Assembly: GCA_023432225.1 (NCBI GenBank)
Contig: JAEYUW010000021.1
Location: 62,001 to 126,000, forward strand
DNA length: 64,000 nucleotides
Reading direction: 5' to 3'
Source of the DNA: Verrucomicrobiota bacterium
GTDB lineage: Bacteria > Verrucomicrobiota > Verrucomicrobiia > Opitutales > Opitutaceae
Position 1 is the stretch's first letter. Every line of letters starts with the position of its first letter. Below the pieces are notes generated by a model. It saw nothing but the letters and a program-made list of their open reading frames with translations, did no database searches and was not told the DNA's origin. Made by a program: the position numbers and the translations under genes. This document shows positions 1-9,302 of this stretch, piece after piece.

Positions 1-1
1 G

Positions 2-2266
2 TTCAACGGCGCCACCTCGACCGGCATGAGCATCAGCGTGCTGCCGACCGCGAACTCGATCGACGTCATCAAGCGCGTGCGCGCGGCCTGGCCCGATCTC
101 GTCAGCCAGTTCCCCGCCGGCCTGAAAGCCAACATCCTCTACGACGCGACCGAGTTCATCAACTCGTCCATCTCCGAGGTCATGCACACGCTAATCGAAG
201 CCATGGCGATCGTCATCGTCGTCATTTATCTGTTCCTCGGCTCGTTTCGCTCCGTCGTGATTCCCATCGTCGCGATCCCGCTCTCGCTCGTCGGCTGCGG
301 CATTCTGATGATCGCGATGGGCTTCTCGATCAATCTCCTGACGCTGCTGGCAATGGTGTTGGCCATCGGCCTCGTGGTCGACGACGCCATCGTCGTCGTG
401 GAGAATATCCACCGGCACATCGAGGAAGGCCTGACGCCGCTCGACGCCGCGCTGAAAGGCGCGCACGAACTCGTCGGACCGGTCATCGCGATGACGATCA
501 CGCTCGCGGCGGTTTACGCACCGATCGGCATGCAGTCGGGCGTGACGGGCGCGCTCTTCCGCGAATTCGCGTTCACGCTCGCCGGCTCGGTGATGGTCTC
601 CGGTTTCGTCGCCCTGACGCTCTCGCCGATGCTCAGCGCGAAACTCCTGCGCCATAACCCGAACCCGAAGGGCATCGAGCACTTCCTCGACCAGATGTTC
701 GGCAAACTCCGCGCGCGCTACGAGCACTTCCTCGACCACGTGCTCGATTCGCGTCCCGCCGTGCTCCTCGTCGCCGCGCTGATCTTCGCGAGCATCATTC
801 CGTTTTTCCTCATGACGAAGAGCGAACTCGCGCCCGCGGAGGACCGTGGCTTCGTGCTCGGCATCATCGGCGGCTCGCCGAACGCCACGCTCGAGCAGAC
901 GCAGCTCTATACGAACAAGCTGAATCCGATCATCGAGCAGACCTTCCCCGAGGTGGATGTCCGCTTCATGATCCTCGGCTTCGATCCGACCGTCGGCCTC
1001 GCCAATCCGTCCGGCGGCATGATGGGTCTCGTGCTCAAGCCGTGGGAGCAGCGCACGCGCCCGGCCGCGGCCATCGCCACCGGTTTCTCCGCCCAGGCGG
1101 CCGGCATCTCCGGCCTCAAGCTTGCGGCCGTGCTTCCGCCCTCGCTCCCGGGCGCCGGCGGCGGCTTGCCCGTGCAATTCGTCGTCAGCTCCACCGCCGA
1201 CCACGCGCGCGTCGTCGAGGTCGCGAACGAGCTGATGCAGCGCGCGCTCGCGAGCGGCAAATTCGTCTACGCGGACAACGACCTCAAATACGACATGCCG
1301 CAGGCCGACATCGTCGTCGACAAGGACAAGGCCGCGTTCCTCGGCATCGACATGTCGCAGCTCAGCGCCGACCTCGGCTCGATGCTCGGCGGCGGCTATG
1401 TGAACCGTTTCTCGATCCAGGGCCGCGCCTACAAGGTGACGCCGCAGGTCACGCGTCTCTCGCGCCTCACGCCGGAGCAGTTGGAAAACTACTACGTCTC
1501 CACGGGCAAGGGCGAACTCGTGCCGCTCTCGAGCATCGCCACGCTCGAGAAGACCACGCAGCCTCGCAGCCTCGGCCGCTTCCAGCAGCTCAACTCCGCC
1601 ACGCTCGGCCTCGTGCCGCGCCCGGGCGTTTCCCAAGGCGAAGCACTCGAATGGCTCACCAACGAGGCGAAGCAGGTCTTCCCCGCGGGCTTCTCCTACG
1701 ACTACAAGGGCGAACTCCGCCAGTTCGTGCAGGAAGGCAGCTCACTGATGACCGCCTTCGGCCTCGCGATCGTGGTCATCTTCCTCGTGCTCGCCGCGCA
1801 ATATGAAAGCTGGCGCGATCCGTTCATCATCATGATGGCCGTGCCGCTCTCGATCGCCGGCGCGATGGTGTTCCTCTTCTTCGGCGTCGCCACGTTGAAC
1901 ATCTACACGCAGGTCGGCCTCATCACGCTCGTCGGCCTCATCACGAAGCACGGCATCCTGATGGTCGAGTTCGCCAACAAGACGCGCGACGAGCGCGGCT
2001 GTTCGGTGCGCGAAGCCATCGAACACGCCGCCGGCGTCCGCTTGCGGCCGATCCTGATGACGACCGCCGCGATGGTGCTCGGCGTGCTGCCGCTCGTCGT
2101 CGCCGAAGGCGCCGGCGCCGAGTCGCGCTTCAGCATGGGTCTCGTCATCGCCACCGGCATGTCGATCGGCACGTTCTTCACGCTCTTCGTGGTCCCGGTG
2201 TTCTACACGCTCATCGCCCACGATTACCGCGCACCGGCCCCGTCGACCGCTCCGGCCGCGCACTAA
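2..2266 (+). CDS. RND efflux transporter, AcrB-like (5' end outside window)
   Basis: This is the C-terminal ~755 residues of an inner-membrane RND drug/proton antiporter of the HAE-1 (AcrB) family, which exports lipophilic compounds with a periplasmic adaptor and a TolC channel. The frame is open from base 2. Compared with AcrB (~1050 residues), about 285 N-terminal residues lie before the window. LVVDDAIVVVENI near base 375 carries the paired TM4 aspartates of the proton relay, and the later LITKHGILMVEF carries the TM10 lysine. Repeated hydrophobic spans and the final LFVVPVFYTLIA match the family C-terminus. A TolC-type gene follows, so an adaptor gene is expected just upstream (inference). 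Substrate cannot be told. Confidence 0.95.
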   Translation, partial: FNGATSTGMSISVLPTANSIDVIKRVRAAWPDLVSQFPAGLKANILYDATEFINSSISEVMHTLIEAMAIVIVVIYLFLGSFRSVVIPIVAIPLSLVGCGILMIAMGFSINLLTLLAMVLAIGLVVDDAIVVVENIHRHIEEGLTPLDAALKGAHELVGPVIAMTITLAAVYAPIGMQSGVTGALFREFAFTLAGSVMVSGFVALTLSPMLSAKLLRHNPNPKGIEHFLDQMFGKLRARYEHFLDHVLDSRPAVLLVAALIFASIIPFFLMTKSELAPAEDRGFVLGIIGGSPNATLEQTQLYTNKLNPIIEQTFPEVDVRFMILGFDPTVGLANPSGGMMGLVLKPWEQRTRPAAAIATGFSAQAAGISGLKLAAVLPPSLPGAGGGLPVQFVVSSTADHARVVEVANELMQRALASGKFVYADNDLKYDMPQADIVVDKDKAAFLGIDMSQLSADLGSMLGGGYVNRFSIQGRAYKVTPQVTRLSRLTPEQLENYYVSTGKGELVPLSSIATLEKTTQPRSLGRFQQLNSATLGLVPRPGVSQGEALEWLTNEAKQVFPAGFSYDYKGELRQFVQEGSSLMTAFGLAIVVIFLVLAAQYESWRDPFIIMMAVPLSIAGAMVFLFFGVATLNIYTQVGLITLVGLITKHGILMVEFANKTRDERGCSVREAIEHAAGVRLRPILMTTAAMVLGVLPLVVAEGAGAESRFSMGLVIATGMSIGTFFTLFVVPVFYTLIAHDYRAPAPSTAPAAH

Positions 2267-2283
2267 CCGACTCCCACGTCTTT

Positions 2284-2343
2284 GGGCAGGACGGAACGTC
2301 CGAGGAGAACGTCCACCTCCGCGGATGATCCTCCGTCCTGCCC
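2284..2343 (+). other. long intergenic hairpin between pump and TolC genes
   Basis: The arms GGGCAGGACGGA (2284-2295) and TCCGTCCTGCCC (2332-2343) are perfect 12-base inverted repeats enclosing 36 bases, and fill most of the gap between the two efflux genes. The second arm ends 13 bases before the downstream start codon and is followed by TTCTTGT, not a true T-run. It could be an mRNA processing or stability hairpin, a weak attenuator or a decayed repeat pair. Confidence 0.5.
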
Positions 2344-2356
2344 TTCTTGTATCCAC

Positions 2357-3661
2357 ATGAAATCCGTTCGCTCCTTCGTCGCCGTGCTCGGCGCGCTCCT
2401 TTCGACCGCCGCCGCCTTCGCGGCGACCTCCACTCCGCTCCCACAACCGCTCACGCTCGACGTCGCCCTCGCCCACGCCCTCGAGCACAGCCCGAGCTTG
2501 CTCCGCACCCGCGAACAAATCCGCGAACAGGAAGGCGTGCTCGTCACCGCTCGCGCCGCGCGCCTGCCCACCGTGGCCGCCACCGGCAGCGCCGCCCGCG
2601 TCGACGACGCGCGACTCGAATCGCCGCTCGCGCGCGACGAAAGCTGGTCGGTCGACGTCTCCGTTTCCCAAGTCCTCTACGCCGGCGGCGGCCTCCAGGC
2701 GCAGGAGCGCGGCCAGCGCGATCAGCTCGAAGCCGCCCGCCTCGCCTACCAGGCCGTTGTGAGCGACACGCTGCTCACCGTGCGCCGGCAATTCTACGCC
2801 GTCTTGCTCGCCCGCGAACTCATCAGCGTGCAAGAGGAGGCGCTCATCGTGCTGGAAAACGAGCTGCGCTACGCGCACAGCCGCCACGCCGCCGGCACCG
2901 GCTCCGACTTCGATCTGCTCCGCGCCGAAGTCGCGGTCGCCACCGCGAAGCCTGACCTCATCCGCGCGCGCAACACCTATCAGACCGCCCAAGACGCCCT
3001 GCGCACCACGCTCGGTGCCTCCGCTCCGTCGGCACGCGATCTCGGCGTTCAAGGCGAACTCACCGTGCCCGCGCGCGAGGTGATCCTTGCCGAAGCCGTC
3101 GCCGCCGCCCGGGCGCACCGCCCCGAACTCGCCCGCCAGGAACGCCTCCTGGCCGCGGCGCAGCAAGGCGTCGCCGGCGCCCGCAGCGGCCACCTGCCCA
3201 CCATCGCCGCCGTCGCCGGTTACGCGTGGAACAAGCCCTCGCTCACCACCACCGCCGCGAGCAATCTGCACGGCTGGAGCGCGGGATTGCAGGCGAGTTG
3301 GAACATCTTCGACAGCAAGGCCACCGCCGGAAAAGTCACGCAGGCCCGCTCGCGCGAGCAGCAGGCGCGCTACGCCGTTGAGGAAACGCAGCTCGCGATC
3401 GAGCTCGAGGTGCGCACCGCCTACGCCAGCGTCCTCGAAGCCCGCGAAGTGCTCCTCGCCTCGGAACAAGTCGTGACGCAGGCCCGCGAAGCCCTCCGGC
3501 TCGCGCAAACGCGCTACCAAGCCGGCATGGCCACGCAGCTCGACGTGCTCTCGGCCCAATCGGCGCTGACGCGCGCCCGCTCCAACCTTGCCCAGGCACA
3601 GCACGACCACGCCGTCGCTTCTGCCAGCCTTCAGCGGGCCACTGGCGCCCCGGGTTCCTGA
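2357..3661 (+). CDS. TolC-family outer-membrane efflux channel
   Basis: A 434-residue outer-membrane efflux protein (OEP family), the exit duct for the RND pump encoded 91 bases upstream. The ATG at 2357 is chosen because it directly precedes a signal peptide (MKSVRSFVAVLGALLSTAAAFA); an upstream in-frame ATG would only add hairpin-derived residues. Two internally similar halves of long amphipathic helices are rich in Ala, Arg, Glu and Gln. The family-like segments SLLRTREQIREQEG in the first half and RYQAGMATQLDVLSAQSALTRARSNL near the C-terminus are visible. Same strand and short spacing suggest one transcription unit with the pump. Confidence 0.93.
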   Translation: MKSVRSFVAVLGALLSTAAAFAATSTPLPQPLTLDVALAHALEHSPSLLRTREQIREQEGVLVTARAARLPTVAATGSAARVDDARLESPLARDESWSVDVSVSQVLYAGGGLQAQERGQRDQLEAARLAYQAVVSDTLLTVRRQFYAVLLARELISVQEEALIVLENELRYAHSRHAAGTGSDFDLLRAEVAVATAKPDLIRARNTYQTAQDALRTTLGASAPSARDLGVQGELTVPAREVILAEAVAAARAHRPELARQERLLAAAQQGVAGARSGHLPTIAAVAGYAWNKPSLTTTAASNLHGWSAGLQASWNIFDSKATAGKVTQARSREQQARYAVEETQLAIELEVRTAYASVLEAREVLLASEQVVTQAREALRLAQTRYQAGMATQLDVLSAQSALTRARSNLAQAQHDHAVASASLQRATGAPGS

Positions 3662-3717
3662 CACTCGCCTTGTTTTGTCGCCGGCCGACATCGTCCCCGT
3701 CATCTTGCCGTGGCTCC

Positions 3718-4926
3718 ATGAAAACGCTCCTCCCGCTTTGCCTTGCCTTGCTGCTCGTGCTCTCCACTTGGGCGCAGGAACAAGAGTCGACGCCTACGTT
3801 AGCCCTCTCCGCGCCCGGCGCTGCGCTGCCGGGCGGCAGCGCGTGGCAGGTGCAGCTCATCGCGCTCAACCCCGGCACGGAGACACTGTATTACCGCCCG
3901 CCGGCGGTTCTCATCGCACGGGCGCATGCGGTCAGCGGCGTGCAGTCGGTGGAATTCCGCACGACCGACCAAGCGGTGCTCGCGATCGCGCCCGGCAGCT
4001 TCGCCACGCGTTCCTACGCCGCAGAGCAGCCACCGTTCGTCTCGGGGCCAATCGTGCTCGAATTCGAGGCCGGTCTGCCCGGTCCGCTCCGGACCGCGCT
4101 CGTCGTCGACGCCAACTTCACGCCGCGCGCAGCCGAGCGCGCGCCCTCGCCGCCGCTCCGCCACCTCACGAATCTCACCCCCGCCGCGAGCGCGCTCGAA
4201 CGGGCGTTCATCGGACGCTTCGGACTGCATGAGTCGATCTATTTCATCTATGGTCCCGACGCTCCGGCAGCGAAGTTCCAGCTGAGTTTCAAATACCGGG
4301 TGATGGATCTGAACCAGCCGGTGCCCGGCGGCTTCACGCACACATTGCAGGCCGGCTACACGCAACGCTCGCTGTGGGACATCGACGCGAGCTCGAGCCC
4401 GTTCTACGACACAAGCTACATGCCTGAGCTGATGCTCGAGAGCCTCGCACCGATGCCGACCGATCGCGACGCCTGGTTCACGCGCCTCGGATCGCAACTC
4501 GCGTTCAAGCATGAATCGAACGGCCGCGACGGCCCCGACTCGCGCAGCCTCAACACCGTCAATCTGCGCGCCGCCGTCATGCTCGGCCCGATCGACGACT
4601 GGCACCTGCTCGTCATCCCCGAACTCTTCGCCTACGTGAGTTCACTCGACGACAATCCCGATTTGAAAGACTACCGCGGCTACGGTCAGTTGCGACTCGG
4701 CTTCTCGAGCACCGCCCGCCGCCCTTCCGTGCTCTACACCGTGCGCGCCGGAGAAAACTTCGATCATTGGACCCATCAGGTCGACCTGACGCTGCCGTTC
4801 CGCACGAAGCTGTTGAACATCGAAACCTCGTTCCTCATCCAATATTTCAGCGGCTACGGCGAAAGCCTCCGCTCCTACACGGAGCGCTCCGAAACCGTCC
4901 GCGCGGGGTTCTCACTGGTGCGCTGA
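3718..4926 (+). CDS. pldA: outer-membrane phospholipase A (OMPLA)
   Basis: A 402-residue protein with signal peptide MKTLLPLCLALLLVLSTWA and a C-terminal beta-barrel. The segment FKHESNGRDGPDSRSLN is the OMPLA active-site signature: His265, Ser267 and Asn279 have exactly the spacing of His142, Ser144 and Asn156 in E. coli PldA. OMPLA hydrolyses phospholipids misplaced in the outer leaflet of the outer membrane and normally works as a calcium-dependent dimer. The start at 3718 is chosen because the earlier in-frame ATG (3670) would put 16 non-signal residues before the signal peptide. Residues ~20-170 precede the barrel and form an extra N-terminal region compared with the ~290-residue E. coli enzyme. 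It follows the efflux genes on the same strand. Confidence 0.85.
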   Translation: MKTLLPLCLALLLVLSTWAQEQESTPTLALSAPGAALPGGSAWQVQLIALNPGTETLYYRPPAVLIARAHAVSGVQSVEFRTTDQAVLAIAPGSFATRSYAAEQPPFVSGPIVLEFEAGLPGPLRTALVVDANFTPRAAERAPSPPLRHLTNLTPAASALERAFIGRFGLHESIYFIYGPDAPAAKFQLSFKYRVMDLNQPVPGGFTHTLQAGYTQRSLWDIDASSSPFYDTSYMPELMLESLAPMPTDRDAWFTRLGSQLAFKHESNGRDGPDSRSLNTVNLRAAVMLGPIDDWHLLVIPELFAYVSSLDDNPDLKDYRGYGQLRLGFSSTARRPSVLYTVRAGENFDHWTHQVDLTLPFRTKLLNIETSFLIQYFSGYGESLRSYTERSETVRAGFSLVR

Positions 4927-4975
4927 GGCGAGCGCCGCCTTGCGTCGCTCGCGAGCGCACCGCTACTGTCCGCCC

Positions 4976-5902
4976 ATGGAGCTGCGTCACTTGCGCTATT
5001 TCAAAGCGGTCGCCGAGCTGCTGAATTTCAGCCGCGCCGCCGAGCAGTTGCGCGTGGCGCAGCCGGCGCTGAGCCGCCAGGTTCGCGCCCTCGAGGAGGA
5101 ACTCGGCGCGACGCTGCTCGATCGCAACCACATGCGAGTGCGCCTCACCGATGCGGGCCGCGCCTACTACGCGCACACCTGCAAGATTCTCGCGCAGGTC
5201 GACATGGCCGCTGCCGCCGTGCGCGAAGTCACCGAGGGCAACGCCGGCGAATTGATCGTGTGCAACGACTGGCATCTCGGCGGCAGCATCGTCCCCGCCG
5301 CGCTGAACGAGTTTCGCCAGCTCTATCCGCGCACCGACGTCGTGCTCCACGATCGCCGCGTGCACGACCAGCTCGCCTTGATCGCGAACCGGCGCGTGCA
5401 CGTGGGCTTCATGGTGCGCGAACTGCTCGGCAACCGGCGCGAACTCGCCTGCCTCGACATCCTGCGTTCCCGCCTGATGATCGTCGTGCCCTCCTCGCAT
5501 CCCATCGCCGAGCGCGACGACGTGCGTCTGGCCGAATTGGCGAGCGAAACGTGGGTCACGGTCGATAAAAAGGAATCGCCCCAATACCTCGGAATTTTCA
5601 CGCGCCTCTGCCGCTGGAGCGGCTTCACGCCCAAACTCGGTCCGAGCGCAACGACGCTCGAAGGCATCGCGGGACGCGTCGCGAGCGGCTACGGGATTTG
5701 CATCATGCCGGAGCACATGGCGCTGACGATGGGCCCCGGCCTGCGAGCGGTGCCGAGCGATTGCGCGCCCGTGGAACTCTGCGCCGTCTGGCATCGCGAG
5801 GAAAAATCAAAGCTGCTCGAGCAATTCCTCGGCGTCCTGCGCCGTCACGCCGTCGCCCTCGCGGACCAGCCCGCGCCCGCGCCGAAGCGCCGGAAGCGAT
5901 AA
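4976..5902 (+). CDS. LysR-family transcriptional regulator
   Basis: A 308-residue LysR-type regulator. The N-terminal winged helix-turn-helix is typical: MELRHLRYFKAVAELLNFSRAA then QPALSRQVRALEEELG. It is followed by a periplasmic-binding-protein-like effector domain (~90-295). The start at 4976 gives the standard MELRHLRYF N-terminus; 12 upstream in-frame residues are dismissed. The tail is basic (PAPKRRKR). No divergently transcribed target adjoins it, so its regulon and effector are unknown; pldA lies 49 bases upstream on the same strand. Confidence 0.93.
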   Translation: MELRHLRYFKAVAELLNFSRAAEQLRVAQPALSRQVRALEEELGATLLDRNHMRVRLTDAGRAYYAHTCKILAQVDMAAAAVREVTEGNAGELIVCNDWHLGGSIVPAALNEFRQLYPRTDVVLHDRRVHDQLALIANRRVHVGFMVRELLGNRRELACLDILRSRLMIVVPSSHPIAERDDVRLAELASETWVTVDKKESPQYLGIFTRLCRWSGFTPKLGPSATTLEGIAGRVASGYGICIMPEHMALTMGPGLRAVPSDCAPVELCAVWHREEKSKLLEQFLGVLRRHAVALADQPAPAPKRRKR

Positions 5903-5976
5903 CTCCGCGGCATGGCGCGGCCACCGCCGCAAGTATTTCCGCGCCGCGGCCGGAGCGGGTATGCTTCGGGCGCACC

Positions 5977-6048
5977 ATGCTCGCTGCGGTCATCGTCCTG
6001 GCTCTCCTCACCATGCTCGTCGTCATCGACGGAGATGGTCATTCGTGA
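5977..6048 (+). CDS. possible 23-residue hydrophobic peptide
   Basis: A short ORF starts at ATG 5977 and reads MLAAVIVLALLTMLVVIDGD plus three residues; about 17 of them form one hydrophobic segment. It lies in the gap between the LysR gene and the convergent gamma-glutamyltransferase gene. No clear ribosome binding site is seen. It may be chance; only the hydrophobic pattern supports it. Confidence 0.2.
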   Translation: MLAAVIVLALLTMLVVIDGDGHS

Positions 6049-6064
6049 ACCAGGATGGATTGGC

Positions 6065-7846
6065 TCAAAAGCCGACCGCCGCATTCGTGCGCCGTGGATC
6101 GGCGTAGCCGGTGTAGCTCCCGTCGGCGTGACGCTCGATGACGTTGATCCCGCCGAAACGTCGACCCGTGCCGGGCGACTCGCTGAGGTCGACCTTCCAG
6201 CCGAACGCGCGCAGCGCGGCGACTTCGGTCTGCGGCAACGAGCGTTCCGCTTCCACGGTCTCGTCGTCGCCCCGACGCCAGTTGTTGTCCCAGTGCACGC
6301 GCGTGTCGCCGATCGCATCCGCAAAGGAGCGGCCGAGCACGATGCGGTCGAGCAACGCCTGCAACATCGCGGTGGGAATGCGCGAAGCTCCCGGGATGCC
6401 CATTGCGAAAACCGGACGCCCCTCCCGCAACGCGATCAGCGGTGAAATGGTGCTGCGCGAACGCCGACCGGGCGCGAGGTAGTTCAGGCTGCGCGGTTCG
6501 CTGTAGGAAAAATTGCTCATTGAGTCATTCATCACCACGCCCGTGCCCGGCGGCACGACGCCGGCGCCGAAGTGCAGGCTCTGCGACTGCGTGGCGCAGA
6601 CAAAATTACCCTCCGCATCCGCGACGGCGAAATGCGTCGTAGCGGCAGCGTAGTCGGACGAGAACCCGCCGTCGTCGAGCCAGGCCGCCGACTTTGCCGG
6701 GAGCGGGCTCGGGGCGCGGATTTGCGCGCGGAGCGCGGCGATCGAGTCGGGCGCGACGAGCTTCTCGAAGTTGAACCACGACTGCGGCGCGTCCGCGATG
6801 TCGCGATAAATGAGCGGTGAGATGACGCGCCAAGTGCGACCGATGAGATCGAGGTGCTCGGCCCGGCGCAACGGGCCGCCGGCAAAATCCTGATCCTCGA
6901 GCACCTTCATCATCGTCAGGAATAGTGCCGGGCCGCTCGCCGGCGGCGGTGCGGCGAGCAGGCGGTAGCCACGAAAATCCATCATCAGCGGCTCGCTCAC
7001 GCGCGCTTCGTAGTGCGCGAGATCATCGAGGGTGAGTGCTCCCCCGCCCTTCTCCGACGCGGCGACAATCGCCGCCGCGACTGGCCCACGGTAGAAACCG
7101 TCGCGGCCGTGCGCGGCGAGCAACTCCAGCGTGCGCGCGAGGTCAGCGTTGGGCAGACGCGTGCCGACGACGGGGAGTTCACCATTCGGTAGGTAAAGGC
7201 GCGCGATCTCAGCGTCGCCGCGGCGGAGCTTTCTTTCCTGTTCGGCAAAGAAGTCGCGCGATTTCGGCAGGATCGTGAAGCCCGCGCGCGCCAGGAGAAT
7301 CGAGGGCGTGACGTTATCGGCCCACTTGAGCCGGCCCCATTTCTCGTGCGCAAGCGCGAGGCCCGCCGCGAGACCGGGCACGCACACGGAGCCATAGCCG
7401 TAGCTGCGCACCTCTTCCGGACGCTGCACGTAAGCGGCGACATTCACCGATGGCGCGGCGTCCATCGCATCGATCGCGTAAGTGCGGCCGGACTTCGCGT
7501 CGTGGTAAAGGAGCATCAATTTGCCACCGAGACCGGAGCCGTAGGGCTCGGCGACGCCGAGCGCGAGCGACACGGCAACGGCGGCATCGATGGCGTTACC
7601 GCCGGCTTTTAAAATTTCCACGCCAGCCTGCGCCGCCTCCGGATGGCCGGCAACGACCATCCCGTGAGGTGCAGTGACAGGTTCGACGCGAACGGGAACG
7701 GCGGCCGGCGCGATTGGCGCGAGGACAACGAACAGCGCTGCCAACCGTGCCACCGCTCCAAGTAGGGCCGGTCTGCGACCGACCCGCGAATGTCGTGAGA
7801 GGGGTCGGTCGAAGACCGGCCCTACGGACTGAGCGAGAGCGAACAT
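6065..7846 (-). CDS. ggt: gamma-glutamyltransferase
   Basis: A periplasmic N-terminal-nucleophile hydrolase that transfers or hydrolyses gamma-glutamyl groups of glutathione and related peptides. The precursor is expected to cut itself before the first Thr of TTHFAVAD (Thr403 from the 7846 start); the preceding PPPASGP and following MSNFS, STISP and PGASRI blocks fit the family. The start is uncertain. ATG 7846 lies 13 bases after the dctA stop, but the first ~30 codons are an inverted pair of GTAG-type hairpin repeats (7762-7825). A GTG at 7753 would start just before the export signal RLAALFVVLAPIAPAA. Together with dctA it probably forms a two-gene unit for glutamate or dicarboxylate scavenging (inference). 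Confidence 0.92.
   Translation of the reverse strand: MFALAQSVGPVFDRPLSRHSRVGRRPALLGAVARLAALFVVLAPIAPAAVPVRVEPVTAPHGMVVAGHPEAAQAGVEILKAGGNAIDAAVAVSLALGVAEPYGSGLGGKLMLLYHDAKSGRTYAIDAMDAAPSVNVAAYVQRPEEVRSYGYGSVCVPGLAAGLALAHEKWGRLKWADNVTPSILLARAGFTILPKSRDFFAEQERKLRRGDAEIARLYLPNGELPVVGTRLPNADLARTLELLAAHGRDGFYRGPVAAAIVAASEKGGGALTLDDLAHYEARVSEPLMMDFRGYRLLAAPPPASGPALFLTMMKVLEDQDFAGGPLRRAEHLDLIGRTWRVISPLIYRDIADAPQSWFNFEKLVAPDSIAALRAQIRAPSPLPAKSAAWLDDGGFSSDYAAATTHFAVADAEGNFVCATQSQSLHFGAGVVPPGTGVVMNDSMSNFSYSEPRSLNYLAPGRRSRSTISPLIALREGRPVFAMGIPGASRIPTAMLQALLDRIVLGRSFADAIGDTRVHWDNNWRRGDDETVEAERSLPQTEVAALRAFGWKVDLSESPGTGRRFGGINVIERHADGSYTGYADPRRTNAAVGF
7762..7825. repeat. inverted pair of GTAG-headed REP hairpins
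   Basis: A plus-oriented unit (7762-7785) starts GTAGGGCCGG and folds through ACCGACCC. A minus-oriented unit (about 7801-7825) ends ACCGGCCCTAC. Both units have a GTAG head and a G+C-rich stem of about 8 base pairs. The pair sits at the very start of the ggt reading frame, so it is translated if ATG 7846 is used. Confidence 0.8.
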
Positions 7847-7859
7847 GGAGATCGAAAAA

Positions 7860-9110
7860 CTACGAACGGAGCACGCGGTGAGCTTCTTCGACCTTGGGAT
7901 CGAAGGCGCGGTCCCACTTTGCAATGACGAGCGTCGCCACGGTATTGCCGATGAAATTCGTGATGGCGCGCGCTTCCGACATGAAACGATCGACGCCGAG
8001 AATGAGCGCCATCCCTGCGACCGGCACGTGGCCGGTGGCGGAAAGCGTGGCGGCCAGCGTGATGAAGCCGCTGCCGGTGACGCCCGCAGCGCCCTTCGAG
8101 GTGAGCAGCAGCACGGCGAGCAGACCGAGCTGATGCCAGAGATCGAGCGGCGTGTCGGTGGCCTGCGCAATGAAGAGCGCGGCCATCGTCAGGTAGATGC
8201 ACGTGCCGTCGAGGTTGAAGGAGTAGCCGGAGGGCACGACGATGCCGACGACCTGCGGCGCACAGCCGGCGCGCTCCATCTTCGTCATCAGGCCGGGCAG
8301 CGCCGCCTCGGAAGAGGACGTGCCAACGACAATCAACAGTTCCTCGCGGATGAATTTCAGGATTTTCCAGAGCGAAAAGCCGCCGGCGCGTGCGATGCCG
8401 CCGAGCACGACAACGATAAAGACGATGCAGGTCAGGTAGACGCAGGCCATGAGGCCGGCGAGAGACTTGAGCGAGCCGAGGCCGTATTTGCCGACGGTGA
8501 ACGCCATCGCGCCGAACGCGGCGATCGGTGCGAGCTTCGCGACGATGTTCACCATCATGAAGAATGCCTTCGAGACCTCGTGCAGCAGGTCGACGAGCGG
8601 ACGCGCCTTGTCGCCGAGTTTCGCGAGCGCGAAACCGAAGAGCAGCGACAACAGGAGGACTTGCAGGATCTCACCGTCGACGAAGGCGCTCACGAAAGTA
8701 TTCGGCACGAGGTGCAGCGCCCAATCGACAAACGACATTTGCTGCGCGGCTTTCGCGTATTGCGCGACGGAGGCCGCATCCAGCGATACGGCGGTGGCGT
8801 GCACGCCGGCGCCCGGTTGGAAAACATTCGCCACGATCAGGCCGATCACGAGCGCGAGCGTCGTCACCACTTCGAAGTAGATCAGCGCCTTGAGGCCAAC
8901 GCGGCCGACCTGCCGGAGGTTGCCCATGCCGCCGATGCCGGACACGACGGTGGTGAAGATGATCGGCCCGATGAGCATCTTGATCAGTTTGATGAAGACG
9001 TCCCCGAGTGGCTTCAGGTCGGCGCCGAGGCTCGGGTGGAGGTGGCCGAGCAGCACGCCCGCGACGATCGCGAGCAACACCTGCACGTAGAGGTGGCGCA
9101 GAAATTTCAT
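7860..9110 (-). CDS. dctA: C4-dicarboxylate/cation symporter (DAACS family)
   Basis: A 416-residue inner-membrane secondary transporter for dicarboxylates (succinate, fumarate, malate) or acidic amino acids, driven by H+ or Na+. About eight hydrophobic spans are visible. The family signature VGTSSSEAALPGLMTKME is the serine-rich first re-entrant hairpin, followed by VPSGYSFNLDGTCIYLTMA and the final FMSEARAITNFIGNTVATLV. Length and ends match DctA (~430 residues). ATG 9110 gives the usual MKFLRHLYVQVLLAIVAG start. Close linkage to ggt suggests coupled uptake of the products of gamma-glutamyl hydrolysis (inference). GltP or GltT-type glutamate transport is the alternative. Confidence 0.92.
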   Translation of the reverse strand: MKFLRHLYVQVLLAIVAGVLLGHLHPSLGADLKPLGDVFIKLIKMLIGPIIFTTVVSGIGGMGNLRQVGRVGLKALIYFEVVTTLALVIGLIVANVFQPGAGVHATAVSLDAASVAQYAKAAQQMSFVDWALHLVPNTFVSAFVDGEILQVLLLSLLFGFALAKLGDKARPLVDLLHEVSKAFFMMVNIVAKLAPIAAFGAMAFTVGKYGLGSLKSLAGLMACVYLTCIVFIVVVLGGIARAGGFSLWKILKFIREELLIVVGTSSSEAALPGLMTKMERAGCAPQVVGIVVPSGYSFNLDGTCIYLTMAALFIAQATDTPLDLWHQLGLLAVLLLTSKGAAGVTGSGFITLAATLSATGHVPVAGMALILGVDRFMSEARAITNFIGNTVATLVIAKWDRAFDPKVEEAHRVLRS

Positions 9111-9207
9111 GAGGGGGTAGCGGGGTGGACGCTCGAAGGGCGGGAAGCGAAACGCCGGAGATTGAGCGGTCGGGAGAAAACCAGAAGTGAAAAAACGCCG
9201 CCGCGAA

Positions 9208-9296
9208 GTAGGGTCGGCTTCAGCCGGCCCCGTCGAAGGTGAAACGCGCGGTTGGTTCGCGAAGGATTTTTTCGGGCCGGCTACAGCCGGCCCTAC
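9208..9296. repeat. inverted pair of GTAG-headed REP hairpins
   Basis: A plus unit at 9208-9231 (GTAGGGTCGGCTTCAGCCGG) and a minus unit at 9273-9296 (stem GCCGGCTACAGCCGGC, head read on the minus strand) lie between the dctA start and the end of the TonB-receptor gene. The pair ends seven bases before the receptor stop codon and may protect its mRNA 3' end. Confidence 0.8.
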
Positions 9297-9302
9297 TTGT
9301 CC

